This document shows positions 8,426 to 20,679 of a DNA stretch of 64,000 bases, one piece after another. The DNA comes from an uncultured Paracoccaceae bacterium. GTDB lineage: Bacteria > Pseudomonadota > Alphaproteobacteria > Rhodobacterales > Rhodobacteraceae. The stretch's first letter is position 1. Each line of letters opens with the position of its first letter. Location of the stretch: the NCBI GenBank assembly GCA_947503965.1, contig CANNFU010000002.1, forward strand, positions 186,001-250,000, read 5' to 3'. The notes below the pieces were generated by a model that made no database searches, was not told the DNA's origin, and saw only the letters and a program-made list of their open reading frames with translations. A program made the position numbers and the translations under genes.

Positions 8426-9601
8426 ATGGAACTTTCGACACGTATCACAAATATCACGGGTGGCGGCTCTGACGGATGGGGCGTGTTCTATCGCGCGCGG
8501 CAGATGCGGCGGGACGGTGTGCCTGTAACTGAACTGACGATTGGCGAACATGACATCGGCACGGATGCGGATATTCTTGCCGCGATGCATGCCGCGGCTG
8601 TTGGCGGACACACCGGATATGCAGAGGTTCCGGGCATTGCCAGTCTGCGCAGCAAAGTGGCCGCGCGCATTCAGGACCGCACCGGCGTGCCGACCACGGC
8701 GGACAATATCCTGATCACGCCCGGCGGGCAGGCCGCGTTGTTTGCGGCCCATAGTGCCGTTTGCAATCAGGGCGATGTCGCCCTTTACATTGACCCCTAT
8801 TATGCCACCTATCCCGGCACGATCAGGGCTGTCGGTGCGACCGCACGCGCGATCGTCACATCCCCCGAAACTGCGTTTCAGCCCAGCGGTGCAGCCATTC
8901 AGGCGCAGGCGCAAGATGCCGTATCGTTGCTGATCAATAGCCCGAACAATCCAACAGGTGCCGTCTATAGCCATGCGACATTGGCGGGCATTGCTGATGC
9001 GTGTCAGGCGCATGATCTTTGGCTGATCTCAGACGAAGTCTATGACACGCAGGTCTGGGACGGCACCCATATCAGCCCGCGCAGCCTGCCCGGCATGGTT
9101 GAACGGACGCTGGTCGTTGGGTCGATGTCCAAAAGCCATGCGATGACCGGCAGCCGCGTTGGCTGGATTTGCGCGCCGGCTGAGGTTGTGACCCATCTGA
9201 TCAACCTCGCCACACATACGACCTATGGCGTGGCAGGCTTTATCCAGGATGCGGCAGAATTTGCGCTGGGTCAGGGTGATGCGGTTGAACAAGCCGTTGC
9301 CGCCCCCTTCAAACGCAGGCGTGAACTTACACTGCAAGCGCTCGCCGGGCAAAATGTCGTGCGGCCGCTGCCTGTGCAGGGGGCGATGTATGCGATGCTT
9401 GATATTCGCGCGACAGGTCTGAGCGGAGAGGCATTTGCCAATGGTCTGCTTGATGCGGAACATATTGCCGTGATGCCCGGCGAAAGTTTTGGTGTGGCCG
9501 CCGCAGGTCACATTCGTGTGGCGATGACCGTTGATGATGACCGCTATGTCGCCGCACTCAAACAACTGGTGCGATTTGCGCAGGCGCAGGTTTCGCAATA
9601 A
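8426..9601 (+). CDS. Class I/II PLP-dependent aminotransferase
   Basis: A 391-residue fold-type I aminotransferase. Visible motifs are NSPNNPTG (171-178, binds the substrate carboxylate and PLP region), the aspartate in ISDEVYD (about 203) and the Schiff-base Lys in SMSKSHAMTGSRVGW (K236, with the phosphate-binding Arg after it). The exact amino-acid substrate is unclear; it is of the AspC/AAT-like branch. It begins 33 bases after soxR and may be read from the same promoter. A similar enzyme is encoded at 32166-33371, but the two are clearly different in sequence. Confidence 0.9.
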   Translation: MELSTRITNITGGGSDGWGVFYRARQMRRDGVPVTELTIGEHDIGTDADILAAMHAAAVGGHTGYAEVPGIASLRSKVAARIQDRTGVPTTADNILITPGGQAALFAAHSAVCNQGDVALYIDPYYATYPGTIRAVGATARAIVTSPETAFQPSGAAIQAQAQDAVSLLINSPNNPTGAVYSHATLAGIADACQAHDLWLISDEVYDTQVWDGTHISPRSLPGMVERTLVVGSMSKSHAMTGSRVGWICAPAEVVTHLINLATHTTYGVAGFIQDAAEFALGQGDAVEQAVAAPFKRRRELTLQALAGQNVVRPLPVQGAMYAMLDIRATGLSGEAFANGLLDAEHIAVMPGESFGVAAAGHIRVAMTVDDDRYVAALKQLVRFAQAQVSQ

Positions 9602-9651
9602 CCGCCCGAATTCAGGCGGCACCGGCAGTGGGAATCGGTTACTGATGGGTC

Positions 9652-10713
9652 ATGCTTTTTGACCTTCCCTCAGACGACACCCTTTACGATGCTCTGCTGG
9701 CCCGCGACCCGGCTTTCGACGGGCGCGCTTATGTTGGCGTGTCTTCAACGGGCGTGTTCTGCCGGCTGACCTGTCCTGCCCGAAAGCCGAAACGCGAAAA
9801 CTGCAACTTTTTCAGTGATATATCAGCCTGTATTGAAGCCGGGTTTCGCCCTTGCCTGCGGTGCCATCCCCTTGCCCCCGCAGCCGAAAGTGATCCGGCA
9901 ATCAAGGCATTGCTCGCGGCACTTGACGCCCGCCCCCTTCATCGCTGGCAAGAAGCGGATATCACCGCGATGGGGTTTGACCCTTCGACCATACGCCGCA
10001 GCTTCAAGCGACATTTTGGGATGACATTTCTGGAAATGGCCCGGCAGCGGCGGCTGGCACACGGGTTTACCGCGCTTGGCACCGGCAAGGTCATTGATGC
10101 ACAGCTTGAGGCGGGGTTTGACAGCCCATCCGCCTTTCGCGCGGCATTTGCAAAGCTACTGGGCCAGGCGCCGGGTGCGTTTCGGTCCGAGGCGATGCTG
10201 CTCGCCGATCACATCCCCACACCGCTGGGGCCGATGATCGCGGTTTGCGATCAAACGGCGCTGCATCTGCTGGAATTTGCGGATCGCAAGGCGCTGCCGA
10301 CGGAACTGCGCCGATTGCAGCATATGACAAAGGGCAGCATCGGTGTGGGCAGAACACAGGCCACCGAACAGGTTATTGCAGAGCTACAGGCATATTTCGC
10401 CGGAACCTCGGCTGATTTTGCAACACCGCTGGTATTGCATGGGACCCCGTTCACAAAACAGGTCTGGGCCGCCTTGCGGGATATCCGGCCGGGTGAGATC
10501 CGCAGTTACAGCGCGTTGGCGAAGGCGATCGGCGCACCGCAAGCGACGCGCGCGGTGGCCCGTGCGAACGGCGCAAACCAGATTGCATTGATGATCCCCT
10601 GCCACCGGGTGATCGGGGCAGACGGTGGGCTGACCGGCTATGGTGGCGGGCTATGGCGCAAACAGAAACTAATCGAAATTGAAAAGCATTACGCAAGAAA
10701 GGCCATATCATGA
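9652..10713 (+). CDS. ada: Ada: methylated-DNA-protein-cysteine methyltransferase with AraC-type HTH
   Basis: Repairs O6-methylguanine and methylphosphotriesters and, when methylated, activates alkylation-response genes. It has 353 residues in the classic order. The N-terminal Ada Zn domain has Cys 37, 41, 68 and 71 with RKPKREN between the pairs. The AraC-like HTH spans about 85-185 (FDPSTIRRSFKRHFGMTF). The C-terminal MGMT domain has active-site Cys 317 in PCHRVIG, with the Asn-hinge RANGANQIALM before it. All catalytic residues are present, so both repair and sensor functions should be intact. It overlaps the next gene by four bases (ATGA), which ties that gene to the adaptive response transcript. 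Confidence 0.96.
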   Translation: MLFDLPSDDTLYDALLARDPAFDGRAYVGVSSTGVFCRLTCPARKPKRENCNFFSDISACIEAGFRPCLRCHPLAPAAESDPAIKALLAALDARPLHRWQEADITAMGFDPSTIRRSFKRHFGMTFLEMARQRRLAHGFTALGTGKVIDAQLEAGFDSPSAFRAAFAKLLGQAPGAFRSEAMLLADHIPTPLGPMIAVCDQTALHLLEFADRKALPTELRRLQHMTKGSIGVGRTQATEQVIAELQAYFAGTSADFATPLVLHGTPFTKQVWAALRDIRPGEIRSYSALAKAIGAPQATRAVARANGANQIALMIPCHRVIGADGGLTGYGGGLWRKQKLIEIEKHYARKAIS

Positions 10714-11522
10714 CACATCCATCCGAGACGTTCCGCGCGCTGCATATCAAGGGCGACCCGTTCATTCTGTTCAATGTGTGGGATCGCGGCTCGGCCAAGA
10801 TGATGCAGGCACTGGGGGCCAAGGCACTTGCCACATCATCGGCGGCGCATGCATTCACGATGGGCCGCCCCGATGGCGGCACCCTGACGCGGGATGAGGC
10901 GTTGGCCCACGCGCAAGAGATCGTTTCGGTCGCCACCGTGCCCGTTCAGGGCGATTTTGAAAACGGGTTTGGGGACGACCCCGAAACATGCGCCGAAACC
11001 GTCAGGCTTGCTGCCGAGATCGGTCTGGCCGGGATCTGCATTGAAGATACCGTTCTGCCCGGTGACGAAGCCTATGCATTTGACCTTGCTACATCGCGGA
11101 TCAGGGCGGCAGCAGAGGCAGCCAAGGCCTTGCCGCATGATTTTGTGCTGACTGCCCGTGCCGACGGTATTTTGACCGGCCGTTATGACACGGACGAGGC
11201 GATCCGCAGGTTGCAGGCGTTCGAGGCAGCAGGCGCTGATTGTCTATATGCGCCCCTGCCGCCCGACATGGATGCGCAGGCGCGCATGTGTGCGGCTGTT
11301 TCAGCACCAGTCAATGCGCTGGCAGCAGGACGATTTACGCAACACACCCTCGCGGAGTTTGCAAAAGCTGGCGTGGCACGGATTTCGCTCGGCTCATCAC
11401 TGGCCCGGATCACGCATCGGGCGATGCATGATGCCGCGACTGAGATGATGGATAAAGGCGCCTTTGGCGCGCTGGGCAACAGCATCGGCAGCGATGTCAT
11501 CGATGGTTTACTGAGCAAATAA
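10710..11522 (+). CDS. Isocitrate lyase/PEP mutase superfamily protein
   Basis: A 270-residue TIM-barrel protein of the isocitrate lyase/phosphoenolpyruvate mutase superfamily. Family signs are FNVWDRGSAKMM, the Mg-binding run GDFENGFGDDPE, GICIEDTV and TARADG. It lacks the KKCGH catalytic motif of isocitrate lyase, as do methylisocitrate-lyase-like and oxaloacetate-decarboxylase-like members, so the C-C bond cleaved is unknown. It overlaps ada by four bases and is translated with it; that coupling to DNA repair is unexpected. Its stop is followed at once by a hairpin that serves the opposite strand. Confidence 0.88.
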   Translation: MTHPSETFRALHIKGDPFILFNVWDRGSAKMMQALGAKALATSSAAHAFTMGRPDGGTLTRDEALAHAQEIVSVATVPVQGDFENGFGDDPETCAETVRLAAEIGLAGICIEDTVLPGDEAYAFDLATSRIRAAAEAAKALPHDFVLTARADGILTGRYDTDEAIRRLQAFEAAGADCLYAPLPPDMDAQARMCAAVSAPVNALAAGRFTQHTLAEFAKAGVARISLGSSLARITHRAMHDAATEMMDKGAFGALGNSIGSDVIDGLLSK

Positions 11523-11528
11523 AAAATA

Positions 11529-11552
11529 GGCCCGCAGTAAAAACTGCGGGCC
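11529..11552 (-). terminator. Rho-independent terminator of the outer-membrane barrel gene
   Basis: Ten-base GC-rich arms (GGCCCGCAGT and ACTGCGGGCC) around AAAA. Reading on the minus strand the hairpin is followed by TATTTTTTATT, a good U tract, so it ends the transcript of the gene at 11623-12246. It starts seven bases beyond the stop of the plus-strand gene but has no U tract in that direction. Confidence 0.85.
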
Positions 11553-11622
11553 CAAGTGAAACATCCCAAACAACATATTTTTGGGGAAGGGACAGGTCGC
11601 CCGGGATGTCTACACCTATGCC

Positions 11623-12246
11623 TTAGAACTGGAACGACACACGCGCCGTTGCAGTCGTGGCATCAATGTCGACGCCGGTATCATCGTAGTCTTCAAACTG
11701 GTGCTGCAGCACTTCGCCGCCAACGCGGATGCTTGGGCTCAGGCGATATTCGACACCCAGACCAGCGAAGGGGCCGGTATCGTCGGTGTCAAATGCGTCA
11801 GTGTCAGACGACGTGCGGACCTGGGCAATACCACCTGTTACATATGGCAGCCAGTTGCCGGCATCATAACCCACACGCAGCTTTGCACGCGTGATCGTGT
11901 CGACCTCGACGCCAACATCTTCGTCCTCGATATCGGTTCCGTCGATGTCAAGTTCACCACCGATAACCCACTGACCAAAATCATAAAGATAACCCGCATG
12001 ACCACCAAAAATCAGACCCTCGGGGTCATCGGTCAATTCGTCTGCGTCCAGCTGACCATAACCCAGCTGGGCACCAGCATAAAAACCAGTCCAGTCAGAC
12101 CCGGTCATCACAGGCGCAGGCGCAATAGGGATAGGCGCAGGAGCCTCCACTGGTTCTGACAAGCCACCAGCTGATGCCATGCCCGCAATGACAGCCAAAG
12201 GCGCTGCCAACATGCTCGTGCGGACGGTTTTGAATGTCGTTTTCAT
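11623..12246 (-). CDS. Outer-membrane beta-barrel protein (Omp25/OmpA-like)
   Basis: A 207-residue exported protein. The signal peptide runs to about residue 27 (cleavage near ASA|GG). A Pro/Ala-rich linker is followed by an eight-strand-type barrel that opens WTGFYAGAQLGYGQ and ends ARVSFQF, with the C-terminal Phe recognised by the BAM machinery. The loops are very acidic (DIDGTDIEDEDVGVEVD), common in marine bacteria. It is a single-gene unit with its own terminator at 11529-11552. The upstream gap 12247-12480 should hold its promoter. Function beyond surface structure or pore is unknown. Confidence 0.88.
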   Translation of the reverse strand: MKTTFKTVRTSMLAAPLAVIAGMASAGGLSEPVEAPAPIPIAPAPVMTGSDWTGFYAGAQLGYGQLDADELTDDPEGLIFGGHAGYLYDFGQWVIGGELDIDGTDIEDEDVGVEVDTITRAKLRVGYDAGNWLPYVTGGIAQVRTSSDTDAFDTDDTGPFAGLGVEYRLSPSIRVGGEVLQHQFEDYDDTGVDIDATTATARVSFQF

Positions 12247-12329
12247 TTTCTTCTCCGTTTATTCGGGTTGTCGTGAAATGTTAACTGACATCTAACAATT
12301 TGGTTGCAATGGCTCTCACGGGACTGTGA

Positions 12330-12348
12330 TTTTGTTCGGCAAACTTGG
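12330..12348. repeat. 19-base intergenic motif, copy 1
   Basis: TTTTGTTCGGCAAACTTGG. A 17/19 match occurs at 28080-28098. Both copies are in gene-free DNA. It is short, so chance is possible; it might mark a dispersed element or shared regulatory site. Confidence 0.35.
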
Positions 12349-12480
12349 GTACGGATTTATCAAAATACTGCGCCAATTCCCGCTCATTATTGAAACAATT
12401 ACACCCTATCGGCGTCATTGTGTCGTGATGAGCGGAAAAATGAGTCAGATTATGGCTTTTTGCGGACAGGCGCGCGACGG

Positions 12481-13566
12481 CTAAGATAGGCGTCCACCAG
12501 TTGTAGGAGCCGCGACACCAGTCGTTCCCGGTGCCGATATCGGCAGCCCTTTTTCTGCACGGACGGCAAGGTATGCGAAGGCCTGTGCCTCTAGCATATC
12601 GCCATTCAGTCCGACGCTTTCAACCGGTGCGACGGAACAATTCAGGCGCCGTGACAAGCCTTGCATCATGGTGTCATTCTTTCGACCACCCCCGGTCACC
12701 AATACCTTCGATGCGCTGACCGGGCATTGCGCCAATCCATGCACCACGCTGGCAATGACCGCTTCGGTCAGCGTCGCAACTGCATCTGCATCTGACAGCG
12801 GCGCAACAGCCTGCGAAAGCGCTGCAAAATCGTCCCGATCCAGAGATTTTGGCGGCGACATCCTAAAATAGGGATGATCCATAAATGATCGTATGATTTC
12901 CGGGGCGGCACGCCCCCGCGCCGCCAATGCGCCGCCCGCGTCGTACTCCTCTCCCAATCGGGACTGCATGACATCATTGATCGGCGCATTGGCAGGCCCG
13001 GTATCAAAGGCAAGCAACGCCCCCGGTGCCGCCGGATCATCGGCTGCCGAGTCCACCAATGTGATGTTGCCGACACCTCCAAGGTTCAGAAACGCGATAG
13101 GCGCCTCAACCTCCAGCCATTTCGCCAGTGCAAAATGATAGAACGGTGCCAGCGGCGCACCCTGCCCGCCTGCGCGGATATCCTGACTGCGAAAATCCCA
13201 TGCGACCGGCACCCCCAGCGCATTGGCAATCCGGTCCCCGTTGCCGCATTGATGCGTACCGCGCCCTCCTGGATCATGGGCGAGGGTCTGGCCGTGAAAC
13301 CCAATCAGATCGACCGGGCCAAACCGTTGCAGCAGGTCGATATGCGCGGCCTCAACCACATCAGCCGCCGCACTGACATCATCGGTTTGCCAAAGGCCCA
13401 GATGCCGACGCAGGATCGCACGCTCTTTCGGGCTATAGGCGCGATAGTCACTAGGACCAAAGCCCATGATATCTACGCCATCGGTCATCAGAACCGCGGC
13501 ATCGACACCATCCAATGATGTGCCAGACATCGTGCCCAATGCCGTGACCGTACCTGACTGCAACAT
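12481..13566 (-). CDS. anmK: Anhydro-N-acetylmuramic acid kinase
   Basis: Phosphorylates and opens 1,6-anhydro-MurNAc from murein turnover, giving MurNAc-6-phosphate for cell-wall recycling. With the start at 13566 ([20 protein letters not shown]) it has 361 residues, close to the usual 370. The open frame reaches 14073, but that extension lies antisense to tyrS and is not protein-like. Motifs are [16 protein letters not shown] (ATP site), [32 protein letters not shown] (catalytic Asp region) and [12 protein letters not shown]. It is divergent from tyrS across a short 63-base gap that must carry both promoters. Confidence 0.95.
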   Translation of the reverse strand: MLQSGTVTALGTMSGTSLDGVDAAVLMTDGVDIMGFGPSDYRAYSPKERAILRRHLGLWQTDDVSAAADVVEAAHIDLLQRFGPVDLIGFHGQTLAHDPGGRGTHQCGNGDRIANALGVPVAWDFRSQDIRAGGQGAPLAPFYHFALAKWLEVEAPIAFLNLGGVGNITLVDSAADDPAAPGALLAFDTGPANAPINDVMQSRLGEEYDAGGALAARGRAAPEIIRSFMDHPYFRMSPPKSLDRDDFAALSQAVAPLSDADAVATLTEAVIASVVHGLAQCPVSASKVLVTGGGRKNDTMMQGLSRRLNCSVAPVESVGLNGDMLEAQAFAYLAVRAEKGLPISAPGTTGVAAPTTGGRLS

Positions 13567-13629
13567 CCGCTTTCCCTTGCGCCTTCTCCTGACTATAGAG
13601 TGCACCGTGCAATCCACGGGAACAAGACA

Positions 13630-14880
13630 ATGACCTACCATCCGAAATCCGAATTCATGAACGTCATGATGACGCGCGGCTTTCTGGCGGATTGCACCGA
13701 CTATCAGGGGCTGGACGAAGCGCTGAGCAGTGGGGTCACACCGGCCTATATCGGTTTTGATGCGACGGCCAAATCGCTGCATGTGGGATCGCTGATCCAG
13801 ATCATGATGCTGCGCTGGCTGCAAAAGACCGGGCATAAGCCGATCACGCTGATGGGTGGCGGAACGACCAAGGTGGGCGATCCGTCCGGGCGCGATACCG
13901 AACGCAGCCTGCTTACCCCTGCCGATATTGACGCGAACATCGCAGGCATCAAACAGGTTTTTGCGGCCTACCTGACCTATGGCGATGGCGCGACCGATGC
14001 GATGATGATCAACAACGCAGAATGGCTGGACGGGCTGAAATACCTCGATTTCCTGCGCGATATCGGGCGGCATTTTTCGATCAACCGGATGCTGTCATTT
14101 GAAAGCGTGAAATCGCGTCTGGACCGGGAACAATCCCTGTCATTCCTCGAATTCAACTACATGATCCTGCAGGCCTATGACTTCTTGGAGCTGAACCGCC
14201 GCTACGGCTGCCTGCTGCAAATGGGCGGCTCTGATCAGTGGGGGAACATCGTCAACGGGATCGACCTGACCCGGCGCGTGCTGGATCACGAGATTTACGG
14301 GCTGACATCGCCGCTGCTGACCACAAGCGATGGCAAGAAGATGGGCAAGTCACAGGCCGGTGCCGTCTGGCTGAATGCAGAGATGCTGTCGCCTTACGAA
14401 TTCTGGCAGTTCTGGCGGAATACCACGGATGCCGACACGGGTCGTTTCCTGAAACTCTATACAGAGCTGCCAGTGGATGAATGCGAGCGGCTGGGTGCGT
14501 TGCAAGGGTCCGACATCAACGCGGCCAAGGTGATCCTGGCCAACGAAGTCACGACCCTTCTGCATGGCGGCGATGCTGCCGCCAAGGCCGAGGCGACAGC
14601 GCGCGAGGTGTTCGAACAGGGTGGTGTGGGCGATGACCTGCCCACCTTGACGCTGAACGCGGATGATCTGGGCGACGGGATTTCCGTGGTGCAATTGCTG
14701 GTGCGGTCTGGCCTTGCCGGAAGCGGCAAAGAGGCCAAGCGCCTGATCGCAGAGAACGGCGCACGACTGAACGACGAACCGCTGACTGATGCTGGTCTGT
14801 TCATGGATGCATCCGCACTCGCGCAGCCAATCAAGCTGAGCGCGGGCAAGAAACGTCATGCGCTGGTGCAGTTGGGCTAA
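13630..14880 (+). CDS. tyrS: Tyrosyl-tRNA synthetase
   Basis: Charges tRNA-Tyr (class I). From the ATG at 13630 it has 416 residues; an in-frame ATG at 13600 is less likely because family members start near MTYHPKSEF. Motifs are [20 protein letters not shown] (HIGH equivalent is HVGS), the tyrosine-binding Tyr/Gln region [19 protein letters not shown] and the KMSKS equivalent KKMGKS. A C-terminal S4-like domain is visible ([25 protein letters not shown]). It is divergent from anmK. Its stop overlaps a possible small antisense gene at 14877-15026. Confidence 0.96.
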   Translation: MTYHPKSEFMNVMMTRGFLADCTDYQGLDEALSSGVTPAYIGFDATAKSLHVGSLIQIMMLRWLQKTGHKPITLMGGGTTKVGDPSGRDTERSLLTPADIDANIAGIKQVFAAYLTYGDGATDAMMINNAEWLDGLKYLDFLRDIGRHFSINRMLSFESVKSRLDREQSLSFLEFNYMILQAYDFLELNRRYGCLLQMGGSDQWGNIVNGIDLTRRVLDHEIYGLTSPLLTTSDGKKMGKSQAGAVWLNAEMLSPYEFWQFWRNTTDADTGRFLKLYTELPVDECERLGALQGSDINAAKVILANEVTTLLHGGDAAAKAEATAREVFEQGGVGDDLPTLTLNADDLGDGISVVQLLVRSGLAGSGKEAKRLIAENGARLNDEPLTDAGLFMDASALAQPIKLSAGKKRHALVQLG

Positions 14881-15026
14881 AGCAGAAGCAGATCGACGAC
14901 GATCAGCGTCACACCAACCGGAAAGGTAATGATAGCCGCCACAACCGCCGCACCCAGTGGTGTCGGTCGTGCTGGCGGGGCGACGATACCCGAAACCGGG
15001 CGGGCTTTGCGATGTTTCTGTTTCAT
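14877..15026 (-). CDS. Possible 49-residue membrane protein
   Basis: A short frame starting [18 protein letters not shown] with one clear membrane segment near the C-terminus ([20 protein letters not shown]) after a basic, Pro-rich N-terminus, giving a cytoplasm-in topology. It fills almost exactly the gap between tyrS and the next plus-strand gene and overlaps the tyrS stop by four bases. No strong ribosome site precedes the ATG. The hydrophobic pattern is convincing as protein but comparative evidence would be needed. Function unknown. Confidence 0.4.
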   Translation of the reverse strand: MKQKHRKARPVSGIVAPPARPTPLGAAVVAAIITFPVGVTLIVVDLLLL

Positions 15027-15071
15027 ACCCGCTTTAACGCCGATTTAGGTTTCTATCACCTTAATGGCGGC

Positions 15072-15899
15072 ATGGATTCCCTCCCTGCCTGTCCACTTCA
15101 ACAACATGCCTTTTTTGCCGGTGCATTGCGGCGCCTTGGGCAACCGGTGTCGCTGCAAGAGGTATCAGGTGCCGCGCCGGTTGTGACGCTCAGACGGTTT
15201 GGCATCAATTTTGCGTCCCGTGGCCCGATCTGGGGCGCAACAACCGCGCTAGAAGAACGGGCTGCCGCCCTGCGCCAAAGCCAGCTACGTCTGATCAACG
15301 CCGACAGCGAAGAAGCAGATGTGTATCGCCATGCAGGGTTTCGCATGATTTCAGCGGCAGCATCCACGGCCGAATTGGACATCTGCGGCACATCCCAAGA
15401 TCAGTTGATGAAGGCAAAACCAAAATGGCGCAACGCGTGGCGGCGCGCATGCGAGGCACCATTCAGGACCGAGATAGCGCGATTTGATCTCGTACGGCAT
15501 GACTGGTTGTTGGCGGCTGACCAGCAACAACAGCGGATCAAAGGTTTCAGGGCGATGCCCCATGCAATCTTGCTGGCCTATGCGAAACGGCAGCCCCGGG
15601 ATGTGATCGTTCTTATAGCCTACCAGAAACGCAATCCCATCGCCGCGATGCTGTTCCTGCTGCACCGGCCAGTCGCGACATACCATCTGGGGTGGAGCAA
15701 TGATATCGGACGCAGCCTGCGCGCCCACCACCGGATGATGTGCGAGGCAGCAGATTGGCTGCGCGCAAGGCAGTACCAAAGGCTGGATCTTGGGGCCGTC
15801 GATACCGAGAACGCGCCGGGCCTTGCGCGTTTCAAAAACGGAACGGGCGCCAGCGTGCGCCGTTTGGGGGGTACCTGGTTGCGGCTGCCGGGATTGTAG
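15072..15899 (+). CDS. FemAB/GNAT-fold acyltransferase-like protein
   Basis: About 275 residues from the ATG at 15072 (MDSLPACPLQQHAFFAGALR); an upstream ATG at 15012 would add 20 residues that do not look conserved. The layout fits the FemAB/BioF2-like double-GNAT group: a first half with FASRGPIWGATTALEERAA and a second half with ITFP-like strands, YQKRNPIAAMLFLLHRPVATYHLGW and the closing RLDLGAVDTENAPGLARFKNGTGA. That ending (LGAVDTENAPGLARFKNGTGA split over the fold) resembles the FemAB/GNAT acyl-CoA or aminoacyl-tRNA site. The substrate is unknown. It stands alone between tyrS and the phzF-like gene. Confidence 0.75.
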   Translation: MDSLPACPLQQHAFFAGALRRLGQPVSLQEVSGAAPVVTLRRFGINFASRGPIWGATTALEERAAALRQSQLRLINADSEEADVYRHAGFRMISAAASTAELDICGTSQDQLMKAKPKWRNAWRRACEAPFRTEIARFDLVRHDWLLAADQQQQRIKGFRAMPHAILLAYAKRQPRDVIVLIAYQKRNPIAAMLFLLHRPVATYHLGWSNDIGRSLRAHHRMMCEAADWLRARQYQRLDLGAVDTENAPGLARFKNGTGASVRRLGGTWLRLPGL

Positions 15900-15965
15900 T
15901 TTCCCATTGTCATGCTCTACTGGTGCTGCGGTCCACACCGTTCGCCCATTGCATGAGGTCCCAGA

Positions 15966-16814
15966 ATGACGCGCTATTTTGTTTATGATGTCTTTACCGA
16001 CCAGGCGTTTGGCGGCAACCAGCTCGCCGTGATCCCCGATGCGACAGAGGTGAACGAAGCAAACCTGCAAAAGATCGCGCGGGAATTCGGCTATTCCGAA
16101 ACCACATTTGTCTATCCGCCAGCGGACCCGGCCCATACGGCAAAGGTGCGTATCTTTACGCCTACTATGGAAATACCCTTTGCCGGGCATCCAACCATCG
16201 GAACCGCCATCGCGCTGCGCGATGACGGGCATCAGGGCGACATGGTGCTGGAACTTGGTATCGGACTCATCCCTTGCCGGTTTGATGGCGCAAATGCCGC
16301 TTTTAAAACATCAGCGCCGCTTGAACGCTTGGCCTATCCAGAGACTTCACTGGTCGCCGAGGCGCTGGGCTTGCCAGCGAGTGCCATCAAGACCGAGACA
16401 CATGAGCCGGTTCAGGCCAGCCTTGGCCTGCCTTTCGTCATCGCAGAACTGCAGGACGAAACTGCGTTGGATGCTTGTAACCCGTCAATTGACGCCATCA
16501 AACGCGGCGGCATGCTCTATCCGACCGCGTTTGATTTCGCGCTATTCGCCTATACGCGACACGACAATGACATCAACGCGCGCATGTTCGCCCCGCTTGA
16601 CAATATTCCCGAAGATCCGGCCACCGGCAGTGCAGCTGCCACACTGACTGCGGTGCTGACCGAAACACTGGACAGGTCCCTGGACCTGACCATCAGACAG
16701 GGCATTGCGATGGGCCGCCCATCGCTGATCATGGCCCAATCGCAGCAGAATCCGTTGCAGATCACGATCAGCGGTGAGGCCGTTCGCACCATGCAGGGCG
16801 AACTTGTGGTCTAG
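15966..16814 (+). CDS. PhzF-family isomerase/epimerase-like protein
   Basis: A 282-residue member of the PhzF family (diaminopimelate-epimerase-like fold of two matching halves). It has the N-terminal [17 protein letters not shown], the catalytic Glu in [12 protein letters not shown] (about residue 45), [17 protein letters not shown], and the second-half Gly loop [15 protein letters not shown]. Family members include phenazine-synthesis isomerase, but no other phenazine gene is near, so a phenazine role is not supported. It is followed after 59 bases by the Fur-family gene. Confidence 0.92.
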   Translation: MTRYFVYDVFTDQAFGGNQLAVIPDATEVNEANLQKIAREFGYSETTFVYPPADPAHTAKVRIFTPTMEIPFAGHPTIGTAIALRDDGHQGDMVLELGIGLIPCRFDGANAAFKTSAPLERLAYPETSLVAEALGLPASAIKTETHEPVQASLGLPFVIAELQDETALDACNPSIDAIKRGGMLYPTAFDFALFAYTRHDNDINARMFAPLDNIPEDPATGSAAATLTAVLTETLDRSLDLTIRQGIAMGRPSLIMAQSQQNPLQITISGEAVRTMQGELVV

Positions 16815-16873
16815 CCCTCTGGAATCCTGCCCGTCAGCCCGCTATGAAAAAGATACGTTTTCACGGGACGCCT

Positions 16874-17293
16874 ATGACCAACACCATCCTCGACCGCTGC
16901 GAAGCAAACGGCCTGCGCATGACAGAGCAACGGCGCACCATTGCCGCCGTTCTGCAAGAGGCCGAGGATCACCCGGATGTGGAAGAGCTGTATAACCGTG
17001 CCTCTGCCGCTGATCCGCGTATTTCACTGGCGACTGTGTACCGCACCGTGAAGCTGTTCGAAGAATCCGGTATCCTTGAAAAGCACGAATTCGGCGATGG
17101 CCGCGCGCGCTATGAACCGGCGGATCGCGATCACCATGATCATCTGATCGATGTGCAATCCGGCGAGGTGATCGAATTCGTTGACCCGGACATCGAAGAA
17201 CTCCAGGAAAAAATCGCAGCCAAGCTGGGCTACAAGCTGATGGGTCATCGGCTGGAGCTTTATGGCGTCCCTCTGACAAACAAGGACGACTGA
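16874..17293 (+). CDS. Fur-family metal-responsive regulator (Fur/Mur type)
   Basis: A 139-residue dimeric DNA-binding repressor. The N-terminal winged HTH is NGLRMTEQRRTIAAVLQE with recognition helix SLATVYRTVKLFEESGILE. The metal/dimer domain has HHDHLIDVQSG and EFVDPDIEELQEKIAAKLG. The CxxC structural Zn pairs of Zur/PerR are absent. In Rhodobacterales the closest type controls iron or manganese uptake; which of the two cannot be decided here. An upstream in-frame ATG at 16844 adds ten residues; 16874 (MTNTILDRCEANG) fits family N-termini better. It is followed after two bases by the EamA transporter and so likely heads that pair. Confidence 0.9.
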   Translation: MTNTILDRCEANGLRMTEQRRTIAAVLQEAEDHPDVEELYNRASAADPRISLATVYRTVKLFEESGILEKHEFGDGRARYEPADRDHHDHLIDVQSGEVIEFVDPDIEELQEKIAAKLGYKLMGHRLELYGVPLTNKDD

Positions 17294-17295
17294 GT

Positions 17296-20010
<2,715 letters not shown>

Positions 20011-20035
20011 CCGTCGAAACGGCATTACGGCATAA

Positions 20036-20063
20036 AAAAGGGAGGAGCGAACCCCTCCCTTTT
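20036..20063. terminator. Bidirectional terminator between convergent genes
   Basis: AAAAGGGAGG and CCTCCCTTTT form a ten-base stem around an eight-base loop. Both flanks are A/T tracts, so it can stop the eno-GNAT transcript and the PRC-barrel transcript. Confidence 0.9.
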
Positions 20064-20080
20064 GACAGATCAAATCGCGA

Positions 20081-20512
20081 TCAGTTCCAGAATGCTTCGT
20101 CGACCGATTCCATTGCTTCCAGCTCTTCCTCGGTCTTGTTGGTCACGTAACCGTAGGTCTGGTCGTCAACTGCAGCCAGACGGATGTTTTCAACCGGGAT
20201 CATCACGTGCTTGTCACCGATATCCAGAAAACCGCCCACTTCGGCGATGATGCCGATCATCTGGCCGTCCTTGTTCAGCACGATATCTTCGATCTCGCCG
20301 ATTGTGTTCCAGTTTGCGTCAACTGAGTCGTACATCGCGTTGCCGTCCCACATGCTGTCGTTCAGCTCCACATCCATGCGGTAGATGTTGCCACCTGTGA
20401 TGTCGCGTGTGCGGATCAGATCCTCATCCGCCATCGCGGTTGTATCGGCCAATGCCGTCGTACCGACGGTCGCGAGGATTGCAGTCAAGGCTGTCAATTT
20501 GAAGGACTTCAT
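20081..20512 (-). CDS. Exported PRC-barrel domain protein
   Basis: A 143-residue protein with a signal peptide to about residue 22 (ALA|DTT) and a PRC-barrel fold in the mature part (IGEIEDIVLNKDGQMIGIIAEVGGFLDIGDKHVMIP). Acidic overall, ends with an acidic helix. PRC barrels bind partner proteins or RNA; exported versions are common in Rhodobacterales with no fixed role. It is a single gene ending at the terminator at 20036-20063. The promoter should be in 20513-20600. Confidence 0.88.
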   Translation of the reverse strand: MKSFKLTALTAILATVGTTALADTTAMADEDLIRTRDITGGNIYRMDVELNDSMWDGNAMYDSVDANWNTIGEIEDIVLNKDGQMIGIIAEVGGFLDIGDKHVMIPVENIRLAAVDDQTYGYVTNKTEEELEAMESVDEAFWN

Positions 20513-20679
20513 TCTTAAGTCTCCCTTTTAAGTTGCGTATGACCATCTAACCCGCGGCAACTCCAACAGTTCCACGCAGACAAAAAAATTCTGCATGCCG
20601 CCGTGCACAAACGGCGATATTTCATTTAGCCTGCTGCGAAACCCCTATCGCGCGCCCTACGCCAACCCAATCCGAGGAT

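Noticed and set aside
13567..14073. Upstream extension of the anmK frame
   Set aside because: It runs antisense through tyrS and does not resemble the kinase; the start at 13566 fits family length.
15966..16814. Phenazine biosynthesis
   Set aside because: A lone PhzF-family gene is common in bacteria that make no phenazine; no other phz gene is present.
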